From positions 1 through 12,524 of the forward strand of contig CAZIWJ010000093.1 of the NCBI GenBank assembly GCA_964542855.1: a stretch of 12,524 nucleotides of DNA. The letters are read 5' to 3'. The translations under genes and the position numbers were made by a program. Source of the DNA: CAZIWJ01 sp964542855 (GTDB lineage: Bacteria > Bacteroidota > Bacteroidia > Cytophagales > Cyclobacteriaceae). Under the pieces are notes generated by a model. It was not told the DNA's origin and made no database searches. It worked only from the letters and a program-made list of their open reading frames with translations. Positions 1 through 6,719 of the stretch are shown here, one piece after another (within the stretch, counting starts at the first letter, position 1; every line of letters starts with the position of its first letter).

Positions 1-34
1 AGTAGAAAACCAATCATCAGGCAACTCATCTACC

Positions 35-1066
35 GTGGTGATTGGTACTGTTGTCATGATTGGCAATAATGCCCGAAATGTTGCAGACTTCTACTTTTCA
101 AAGCAAGTAAATGTAACATTATTCAATTCAGTTGATGAAGCCCTGAACTTTATGAGGAAAAGTGAAGTCGCACCTTATGCTATTTTATGCGATCCGGATT
201 TTTCTTCCTCAGTTATTAAGCAGTTAATCCTGTTTACCCAGCTTTATCACAAGAGTACTTACATTCCTATCATTGCTATTGCTGGTAAATTGTCTGAATC
301 AGTGTGTGAGCAAGCCTTCGATCTTGGCTTCGATGATATCTACAGTATATCAGACGCCCAGGATAAAGTACTAACACGAATTACCTTTTTGAAGAAAATT
401 CATGCCAAAAACACTTTTCTGAATAGTATGAGTAAGCAGGTTATTTCGTGTCGGTACAAAATTTCTTTCAGGAAACGTTTATTTGATGTACTCTTTTCTG
501 GCCTGGCATTAACCCTGCTAAGCCCGATATTATTAATCATTGCCGTTATTATTAAACTGGAGTCGAAAGGGCCTGTATTTTACATTTCCAAACGAGCGGG
601 AACCGGTTATCAAATATTCAACTTTTATAAATTTCGTTCCATGCGAACCGGTGCTGACCAGGAACTAGCCCGGCTTATGGCACTTAACCAGTATAATGAC
701 TCTGCTTTTTTTAAGCTAAAGAAAGATCCAAGAGTAACTCCTTTCGGAAGGTTTCTGAGAAATACCAGCTTGGATGAGTTACCTCAGCTGATTAATGTCC
801 TCATTGGCGACATGTCAATCGTTGGTAACCGGCCTCTCCCCCTGTATGAAGCAGAGCAACTTACTGCCGATGGTGTTGCTCAACGATTTCTTGCCCCTGC
901 CGGCATTACTGGTCTTTGGCAGGTTACTAAAAGGGGTAAATCAGAAATGTCGGAAGAAGAAAGAAAAAATCTCGATGTATCTTATGCCTCTGAGCGAGAC
1001 GGTTGGTTCGATTTAAAAATAATATTTAAAACGTTCCCCGCTTTAATTCAGCAGGAAGCAGTTTAG
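35..1066 (+). CDS. Receiver-like domain fused to a polyprenyl-phosphate sugar-1-phosphate transferase (5' end uncertain)
   Basis: Likely transfers a sugar-1-phosphate from a nucleotide sugar to undecaprenyl phosphate at the inner membrane, the first step of an exopolysaccharide or capsule repeat unit. Residues 1-125 resemble a response-regulator receiver fold, with Asp53 (CDPDF) where the phospho-acceptor would lie. The acidic pair of strand 1 and the conserved Lys near strand 5 are not evident, so it is probably a pseudo-receiver. Residues 147-340 form the bacterial sugar transferase domain: KRLFD start, a hydrophobic segment (about 153-173) broken by Ser163-Pro164 as in the re-entrant helix of PglC-type enzymes, GPVFY, KFRSM (199-203), the catalytic Asp247-Glu248 dyad in SLDELPQ, and GNRPLP. 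The frame is open to base 2 with no stop, so the true start may be upstream of the window; GTG 35, GTG 38 and ATG 56 are alternatives. The sugar substrate cannot be read from sequence. Confidence 0.88.
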   Translation: MVIGTVVMIGNNARNVADFYFSKQVNVTLFNSVDEALNFMRKSEVAPYAILCDPDFSSSVIKQLILFTQLYHKSTYIPIIAIAGKLSESVCEQAFDLGFDDIYSISDAQDKVLTRITFLKKIHAKNTFLNSMSKQVISCRYKISFRKRLFDVLFSGLALTLLSPILLIIAVIIKLESKGPVFYISKRAGTGYQIFNFYKFRSMRTGADQELARLMALNQYNDSAFFKLKKDPRVTPFGRFLRNTSLDELPQLINVLIGDMSIVGNRPLPLYEAEQLTADGVAQRFLAPAGITGLWQVTKRGKSEMSEEERKNLDVSYASERDGWFDLKIIFKTFPALIQQEAV

Positions 1067-1133
1067 CATTAAACACACTCACCATTTAGTTAACTGTACC
1101 TAACTCCTCCTCTGGAAACAGCTACTCCTTTAT

Positions 1134-3899
1134 TTAAAATCCCCTGTCGAAGAAAGATTCCCTGCGTTGCAGCTTTAAATCTTTTAACATGGACGATTTT
1201 ATGTTTACCTGGAAAGAATAAGAAGTAAAGCGGCCGAAAGGTCGCCAGTTAAAACTCATTTCAAAACAATCAAGGTCACGGTACACACTAATATTGGTAT
1301 CTGTGAACTCTTTATTCTCGAGGTCATAGCCAGACGTAAAATTAACTTTTGTCTTGGGCGTAATACTTAAGTCACCACTGAATTGTAAAGACTGTGTTAT
1401 CCGGTTTTCTCTTACTTCGGTCAGGTCACGGTTATAACGTACGGTGTAACGCAAACTTAGGCTCCAGGGAATATCGAAATCTACGTAGTTGTTGTAGGTA
1501 TTATCAATAAAATCTTGTTCTTCCTCAGGAATATCATCCCTCCGCTCAGTTGCCTTTTTGGAGTTCCTGGGACGTAAGTTAGTATTCAGAGATAAACTGG
1601 CATTAGTTATCTGTCCCAGCGAAAAAAAATCCCGCCAATCGCTGGCCTGCGTCCAGACTAATTCGTCCTCCCGAACCTTTCCTTCCAGCACTTCGCCGTT
1701 ACTGCCTGTTCCGCGGGGGGCATAATAGTAGGGATCGAGTGTAGCCTGCGCCGTTACGTTAATTTTATCTTTAAGCAGCTTGGTCCTGGCATTAATATTA
1801 ATATTACTCAATTGAAACGAATCGGCCAGTATGTTATAGCTTCCTGAAAGCGAAAGGTTGTCGAGTAAAGACACCTTGCGGGTGGCATCCGGATTACCGG
1901 TAGTGTCCTGTTTGTCTTTAATCTTCATTTCGAAGTTATTAGTCAGGCTCATATTTATAGAACCAGACTCTCCCCTGGAAGCACCACCGAACAGAAACCC
2001 TTCGTAACGGGAAAGTTGTTCTGTTCTTCCCGTGCTGTCGATCTGAACTTCCTGAAAGAAATCGAAACTGGGATCGGAAAAATCCGGGCGGTAGCTAAAA
2101 CTGACACTGGGATTCAACGTGTGCCGGATGGCACGAATTGGCCCGCGAGAAAAACCGTAAAAGCCATACAGCCGGGTGTTAACGCTGGCACTGGTACTGT
2201 AAGAGTATAGCCGGGATAAACCCGGTATTCTTTCTACCTGCACGGCCTGTTCTTCCCGATCGTAAGAATAATCCAGCTTCTCCAGGTACCATATCTCTTC
2301 GTAATTTACAGATGGGCTTACAGTAAAATGCTTCAGTAAATTAAAGGAGGTCGATACCGGGATTGAATGCCTTATGCCGAAACGGGCATTTTCCAGTATT
2401 CGATTTATATTTCCATCAAGCGAAAGTATGGTATCCTTTTGAACAAAATCTTCCGGATTGGCCAGGTCGAATCGGCTTGTTTGCGCAAAACGTGGGCTGC
2501 TAATTTTATTCGTAATTTCATTTTTTCCTGATGCCCGGTAACCAATATTAATTTTTTTGTACCACGCTGAATTACGCCCCGGTAAACTTTTAAATGGGTA
2601 CAACCGGTTCATGTTTAATGCAAAATTAGGTAAGGTCACATCTATTTGCTCGGTGATCAGGTTCTGAAAGTGTCGTAAATTAATCGATGCATTAAAGGGG
2701 GTACCCTGGAATCGCTGTGAGTAACTAATGTTAGAGCTCAACTGAGCATTAATATTATTATTAACATTAGTGGTTGGGTTATTCTGGTTAAAACTACTGG
2801 TGGCAATATTCACAGAAGCTGAAAACCGACCGTTTCCCTTCGATTGAGGCGTATGGTTCCAGGTAAGCCGGTAATCGTTCGATTCGTTGGGATTACTTCC
2901 GTCGGTGTTCGTCCTAAACCGATTATAGCGAAAATTAAGGCTACCCCGGTAAGCGTATCGCTTAAAGTAAGAAGAAGAAACATTTACTCCGTAACTGCCC
3001 TTTGAATATATTTCTCCCAGCAGCGTAAGGTCGATGTAATCGTTTATAGCAAAATAATAACCCCCGTTACGTAAAAAGAAACCTCGTTCCCGCTCTTCCC
3101 CGTAAGCAGGAACAATGATGCCCGATTGCTTTCGCTTGGGAATAGGGAACAACCCGAAAGGCAGTCCCAGGGGCGTGGGTACGTCAGCAATCACCATGTG
3201 GAAAGGGCCGGATATCACCTTATCGCCGGGTATTAATTTCAATTTGCTTGATTTAATATAAAAGTCGGGTACTTCACCCGGTTCACAGTCGCAGGTGGTG
3301 TACCAGCCTTTGTTAATAAACACCTCGTCGCGCTCATTTTTCTTAACGGTATTTCCATAAACAAGGCCCTCCCCCTGTTCAGTAGTTACCCCCGATATAA
3401 TGGCCTTTCTCGTTTTAAAATTATACTTGATCGCCTCAGTCTCGAACTTATCCTGCGCATCTATAAATATCGGGCGGCCCAGTAATGCACCGGTGGAATC
3501 TTTTCGGCCTTTGGCCGTAAGAGTGTTTTCAGCCCAGTCGATAGTTATTTCCGCTGCTTTCAGGTTTATTTCCCCGTAATCGATCTCCGCATCCCCGTAC
3601 AGGTAAATTCGCTTGTTAACTACATCGAAATACATGGAATCTTTGGCATTGTAGTTAATAGTGGTTTCTATGTCGCTATCGTAAGAAGCCCGGCTGGAAT
3701 CTAAAGGTAGTCCCGTAGAATCGGGTAGAGCCGTAGCAGAGGAATCGGGCAACAGCGTTGGTAAACTATCGGCAGGGGATGGAGGTAGCGTATCGGCCGG
3801 CAACGGTATATTCCCTTCTATTTTAATTTCCTGCGAAAATGCATTGCCCATAATGAAAAAAGCAATAACACAGGAAATAATGTACTTTAATGTGGCCAA
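1134..3899 (-). CDS. lptD: LPS assembly protein LptD (OstA-like), Bacteroidota type
   Basis: Outer-membrane beta-barrel that inserts lipopolysaccharide or lipooligosaccharide into the outer leaflet, working with LptE and the periplasmic LptA bridge. The 921-residue product has a signal peptide (basic and hydrophobic residues 5-20, likely cleavage after AFS at 22), then a Pro/Ser/Asp-rich low-complexity linker (about 32-72) with recurring LPDS units. An OstA/LptA-like beta-jellyroll follows (about 78-240; IYLYGDAEIDYG, KAAEITIDW), then a long barrel with alternating strands to a conserved C-terminal segment (NIKSSMLKDLKL). Cys203 and Cys205 (TCDC) and Cys878 are the only cysteines after the signal peptide, so a jellyroll-barrel disulfide like that of E. 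coli LptD is plausible (inference). The start is TTG: there is no in-frame ATG between it and an upstream TAA (3912-3914), and this start gives an intact signal peptide. It is divergent from the amidase gene and convergent with the sugar transferase gene. Confidence 0.93.
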   Translation of the reverse strand: MATLKYIISCVIAFFIMGNAFSQEIKIEGNIPLPADTLPPSPADSLPTLLPDSSATALPDSTGLPLDSSRASYDSDIETTINYNAKDSMYFDVVNKRIYLYGDAEIDYGEINLKAAEITIDWAENTLTAKGRKDSTGALLGRPIFIDAQDKFETEAIKYNFKTRKAIISGVTTEQGEGLVYGNTVKKNERDEVFINKGWYTTCDCEPGEVPDFYIKSSKLKLIPGDKVISGPFHMVIADVPTPLGLPFGLFPIPKRKQSGIIVPAYGEERERGFFLRNGGYYFAINDYIDLTLLGEIYSKGSYGVNVSSSYFKRYAYRGSLNFRYNRFRTNTDGSNPNESNDYRLTWNHTPQSKGNGRFSASVNIATSSFNQNNPTTNVNNNINAQLSSNISYSQRFQGTPFNASINLRHFQNLITEQIDVTLPNFALNMNRLYPFKSLPGRNSAWYKKINIGYRASGKNEITNKISSPRFAQTSRFDLANPEDFVQKDTILSLDGNINRILENARFGIRHSIPVSTSFNLLKHFTVSPSVNYEEIWYLEKLDYSYDREEQAVQVERIPGLSRLYSYSTSASVNTRLYGFYGFSRGPIRAIRHTLNPSVSFSYRPDFSDPSFDFFQEVQIDSTGRTEQLSRYEGFLFGGASRGESGSINMSLTNNFEMKIKDKQDTTGNPDATRKVSLLDNLSLSGSYNILADSFQLSNININARTKLLKDKINVTAQATLDPYYYAPRGTGSNGEVLEGKVREDELVWTQASDWRDFFSLGQITNASLSLNTNLRPRNSKKATERRDDIPEEEQDFIDNTYNNYVDFDIPWSLSLRYTVRYNRDLTEVRENRITQSLQFSGDLSITPKTKVNFTSGYDLENKEFTDTNISVYRDLDCFEMSFNWRPFGRFTSYSFQVNIKSSMLKDLKLQRRESFFDRGF

Positions 3900-3925
3900 T
3901 CGCGTTTCACTTTAACAAAAAATGA

Positions 3926-3933
3926 TACATTTT
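3926..3933 (+). promoter_or_regulatory. Weak -7 promoter candidate for the amidase-mlaD unit
   Basis: TACATTTT matches the Bacteroidota -7 form TAnnTTTG at all but the last base and lies 40 bp before the amidase start. The -33 element is poor: TTTC at 3905-3908 with a 17-nt spacer is the best I see. Low confidence. Confidence 0.25.
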
Positions 3934-3944
3934 TACGCAAAAAT
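3929..3944. repeat. AT-rich inverted repeat between the divergent lptD and amidase genes
   Basis: ATTTTT (3929-3934) and AAAAAT (3939-3944) are perfect 6-bp inverted arms around ACGC. The repeat covers most of both candidate -7 elements in this 74-bp divergent gap. It could be an operator or simply reflect two AT-rich promoter boxes facing each other. Confidence 0.35.
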
Positions 3945-3968
3945 AGAAGACATATCAAAAACCGCTAA
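3938..3968 (-). promoter_or_regulatory. Candidate promoter of lptD
   Basis: On the minus strand TATTTTTG (3945-3938) is a full match to the Bacteroidota -7 form TAnnTTTG. The -33 position, 19 nt upstream, holds TTAG (3968-3965), a three-of-four match to TTTG. A transcript would start near 3931, leaving a leader of about 30 nt before the TTG start codon. Pattern match only. Confidence 0.42.
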
Positions 3969-3973
3969 GTAGT

Positions 3974-4756
3974 ATGAGAAATATAATCTTTATTACTTGG
4001 TGTTCGCTGGTTCTAATACTGGCTTCGTTCACTAATTTAGGTTTAAAAGAATACCAGGTAGATACGGTTATCATCGATGCCGGTCACGGAGGTAAAGATC
4101 CGGGTAGTATTGGCAAAATTTCAGAAGAAAAAGAAATTTGTCTTAAAATAGCCTTAAAAGTAGGACAATATATCGAAGAAAACATTCCTGATGTTAAAGT
4201 AATATATACCCGTAACGACGATACCTTTATCCCTCTCAACCAGCGACCCAAAATTGCTAACCGGGAAAATGCCGATGTTTTTTTATCTATACACGCTAAC
4301 GCCGTAAACGATGAAACCGTACACGGAACCGAATCTTTTGTAATGGGCCCCCATACCTTTAAGGAAAACCTTCAGGTGGCAAAAAAAGAAAATTCTGTTA
4401 TACTGATGGAAGATAATTACCGGGAAACTTACGAAGGGTTCGACCCGGAATCACCGGAATCGGATATGCTTTTTTCTCTTTATCAGTATGCATATCTGAC
4501 GAATAGCCTTAAACTTGCCAATAACATCCAGGCCCAGTTCAAAAGAAGGGTAAAAAGAAAAAGCCGGGGGGTAAAACAGGCCGGTTTCTGGGTACTTTAC
4601 CGTACCTCTATGCCCAGCGTTTTAATTGAAGTTGGCTTCCTCAGCAATAACAAAGAAGAGCAATACCTGAACGATGAGCTGGGCCAGACGTATATTGCAT
4701 CAGGCATATTCCGTGCATTTCGGAATTATAAGGAAGAAATTGAATCAATGAACTAA
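3974..4756 (+). CDS. N-acetylmuramoyl-L-alanine amidase (Amidase_3, AmiC-like)
   Basis: Zinc-dependent periplasmic hydrolase that cuts the amide bond between MurNAc and L-Ala in peptidoglycan, normally for daughter-cell separation or wall remodelling. The 260-residue product begins with a hydrophobic export segment (residues 4-22; no lipobox around Cys10). The Amidase_3 fold runs from about 30 to 252. Expected residues are all present: zinc ligands His38 (DAGHGG), Glu54 and His107 (SIHAN), and catalytic Glu219 (VLIEVGFLSN). A roughly 50-residue polar insertion (about 125-178) sits where AmiC-type enzymes carry an autoinhibitory helix, so control by an activator partner is possible but inferred. 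ATG start. The stop lies 9 bp before mlaD in the same frame, so the two are almost certainly co-transcribed. The divergent neighbour is lptD, consistent with an envelope cluster. Confidence 0.94.
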   Translation: MRNIIFITWCSLVLILASFTNLGLKEYQVDTVIIDAGHGGKDPGSIGKISEEKEICLKIALKVGQYIEENIPDVKVIYTRNDDTFIPLNQRPKIANRENADVFLSIHANAVNDETVHGTESFVMGPHTFKENLQVAKKENSVILMEDNYRETYEGFDPESPESDMLFSLYQYAYLTNSLKLANNIQAQFKRRVKRKSRGVKQAGFWVLYRTSMPSVLIEVGFLSNNKEEQYLNDELGQTYIASGIFRAFRNYKEEIESMN

Positions 4757-4765
4757 ACGATCAAC

Positions 4766-5680
4766 GTGAAGTTTTCTAAAGAAATTAAAGTAGGTATCCT
4801 TACGGTTACAGCGATTGTTCTCTTTTATTTTGGAATTAACTTTTTAAAAGGGTCCTCCATTTTTTCTAATCTGAATCGCTATTACATCATTTACAATAAC
4901 ATCGGTTCACTCACAACATCTAACCAGGTAACCATTAATGGCTTTCAGGTAGGTAGAGTAAGCAATATTAAACTCATTCAGGCTGAAGAAAACAGGATGC
5001 TGGTTACTGTTGACGTAGAAAGCGGGGTTATTGTAGGGGAAGGTGCAGTAGCTACGCTTATCAGTAGTTTTACCAGTGGCAGTTCTATTGAACTAAATGC
5101 CGGTAACATTAACAAACCGCTTAGCGGAGGTGACACCATTAAATCCCGTGTCCAGAAAGGAATAATTGATTTACTCACTGAAACAGCACTTCCTGTGGTA
5201 GACAGCCTCAAAAACTCGATTGCTAAATTCAATACTCTGCAAGACAGTGCAACCAACATTGAGGAAGGTATCGAAACGCTGATTAAAGATGCTGATGTAG
5301 CCTTGCGCAAAACCCGGTCGGATATTGGCTTGCTTTCCAGCAACCTGAACGATATTTCTCATATCCTGAAAGACTCGGAAAGAGGGATCGGCCCCTTACT
5401 TGCCAGTTACAAAACGCTAGGCGATAGCCTTTCTCGTTTGGAATTACAGGCTACCCTGAATAAAACTAATTCATCGCTGCAGCACCTGGATGAAATCCTG
5501 GCCAAGATTAATAACGGCGAAGGTACGGCCGGGAAACTCGTTAACAATGATTCCCTCTACAATAACCTGAACAGCGCTGCCCGTAATTTAGATCTCATCC
5601 TCAACGAATTTCGCAATACGCCCGACAAGTACATTCCCGATGTAAACGTATCGGTATTTGGAGGTAAAGATAAAAAATAA
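4766..5680 (+). CDS. MlaD-family (MCE domain) phospholipid-transport protein
   Basis: Substrate-binding component of an Mla-type ABC system moving phospholipids between inner and outer membranes; it is anchored in the inner membrane and works in the periplasm. In the 304 residues there is one N-terminal membrane helix (about 9-27, after a basic KFSKEIK start). An MCE domain follows at about 37-116, including the NNIGSLTTSNQVTINGFQVG segment (44-63). After it comes a helical region (about 132-285) likely to form the coiled tail on which MCE rings stack. The C-terminal motif NGEGTAGKLVNNDSLYNNLN (250-269) is familiar from Bacteroidota members. The start is GTG: the four codons between the amidase stop and this GTG contain no ATG, and the family N-terminus begins here. 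The ATPase and permease partners (MlaF, MlaE) are not in the window. Confidence 0.92.
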   Translation: MKFSKEIKVGILTVTAIVLFYFGINFLKGSSIFSNLNRYYIIYNNIGSLTTSNQVTINGFQVGRVSNIKLIQAEENRMLVTVDVESGVIVGEGAVATLISSFTSGSSIELNAGNINKPLSGGDTIKSRVQKGIIDLLTETALPVVDSLKNSIAKFNTLQDSATNIEEGIETLIKDADVALRKTRSDIGLLSSNLNDISHILKDSERGIGPLLASYKTLGDSLSRLELQATLNKTNSSLQHLDEILAKINNGEGTAGKLVNNDSLYNNLNSAARNLDLILNEFRNTPDKYIPDVNVSVFGGKDKK

Positions 5681-5763
5681 GATCTTCAGAAAATCGGCAC
5701 TTCTTTTTCTCTTAAGCCGTTAAGCCCAGTGAACCTGTTGGTTAAATCAGTATTTTCAAGAGT

Positions 5764-6600
5764 ATGAATAGCAAAGAAATTAAGGCACTTATATCCCTTT
5801 TAGAGGACGAGGATAATGAAGTTTCTCAACATGTAGAAGAAAAAATACGGTCTTTTGGTAATCCCATCATACCGGTGCTGGAAGCAGAATGGGAAAAAAG
5901 TTTTAATCCTATTGTTCAGAAAAAAATCGAAGACCTGATCCACGAGTTGCAGTTTGAGCAGTTGAAAGCTAATCTCGATAACTGGTACCATAATGAGCAA
6001 GACGATTTACTAACCGGCATGTGCCTGATCGCCTCCTACCAGTACCCTGACCTGGACCCTAATTCTATCCGGCAACAACTTGAGCAGATTTATTACGAAA
6101 TATGGCTAGAGTTTAAATCTGACCTTCCGGCGGTTGATCAGATAAGAATTCTTAACAGCGTTATTTTTAACAAGCTGAAGTTTTCCTCTAATACCAAAAA
6201 CTTTCACGCACCGGGGAATTCCATGATTAACGTAGTAATGGAAAGCAAAAAAGGAAATCCCATTTCCCTGAGTGTAGTGTATATGTTAATTGCCCAGCGA
6301 CTGAAAATGCCGGTTTACGGGGTTAACCTGCCCAATCTCTTTGTGTTAACCTACAAATCCGATGATAACCAGTTTTACATCAACCCTTTTAACCAGGGGC
6401 TCATTTTCTCGCGAAATGAAATTGAAGACTACATCCAGAAGCTTAAACTCCCCCCTTCTCCTGAATTTTTCGAACCCTGTACCAACCTCGATATTATTCG
6501 TCGTGTACTGCGTAACCTCACCGTATCATTTGAACAATTAGGCGATACCGACAAAAAAACCGAAGTGAGCGAGTTGCTAAGTCTCCTTGATGATAAGTAA
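5764..6600 (+). CDS. Transglutaminase-like (SirB1/Transglut_core2) family protein, probably non-catalytic
   Basis: Related to the SirB1-type transglutaminase-fold proteins, whose cellular role is poorly known. Residues 1-75 are helical and HEAT-like (LEDEDNEVSQHVEEKI, then a second helix pair). The core spans about 85-230, with KGNPISLSVVYMLIAQRL (163-180) as the family signature helix. The usual Cys-His-Asp triad is not apparent. The signature helix has Ser and no Cys. The position normally read as GHF or QHF is NLF (191-193) in GVNLPNLFVL, so the His is missing. The later IDPF-type motif is INPF (206-209). No signal peptide or membrane helix is seen, so it is probably cytoplasmic. ATG start, 83 bp after mlaD; it may be read through from that operon. 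Function unknown; family assignment fairly secure. Confidence 0.82.
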   Translation: MNSKEIKALISLLEDEDNEVSQHVEEKIRSFGNPIIPVLEAEWEKSFNPIVQKKIEDLIHELQFEQLKANLDNWYHNEQDDLLTGMCLIASYQYPDLDPNSIRQQLEQIYYEIWLEFKSDLPAVDQIRILNSVIFNKLKFSSNTKNFHAPGNSMINVVMESKKGNPISLSVVYMLIAQRLKMPVYGVNLPNLFVLTYKSDDNQFYINPFNQGLIFSRNEIEDYIQKLKLPPSPEFFEPCTNLDIIRRVLRNLTVSFEQLGDTDKKTEVSELLSLLDDK

Positions 6601-6683
6601 GCAGATCCGGCCTGGATGTTAAGTCCCGGTTAAAGGGAAACGATATCCTGTGCCGAAACCCCGGAAGCCTCTCCTGGTAATCT

Positions 6684-6719
6684 GTTAAATTTTTATAAGT
6701 AATTTAACCTTATTTTTTA
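6684..6719 (+). terminator. Putative rho-independent terminator after the transglutaminase-like gene
   Basis: GTTAAATT (6684-6691) and AATTTAAC (6701-6708) form a perfect 8-bp stem with a 9-nt loop, followed on the plus strand by a T-rich tract including six T (6713-6718). The stem is AT-rich, hence weak. The downstream tract overlaps the last codons and stop of the convergent aspS gene. On the minus strand the stem begins right after the aspS stop but has no T run after it. Confidence 0.42.

Noticed and set aside
1067..1133. Possible bidirectional terminator between the convergent sugar transferase and lptD genes
   Set aside because: Only a 5-bp AGTTA/TAACT pairing with an 8-nt loop is present and no T tract follows, so I see nothing definite in this 67-bp gap.
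5711..5724. Small hairpin CTTAA-GCCG-TTAAG between mlaD and the transglutaminase-like gene
   Set aside because: The stem is only 5 bp and the T run lies before it instead of after it on the plus strand, so it does not support a terminator of mlaD.
5749..5763. TATTTTCA as a promoter box for the transglutaminase-like gene
   Set aside because: It misses the last two consensus bases and is only 5 bp before the ATG, leaving no room for a normal leader.
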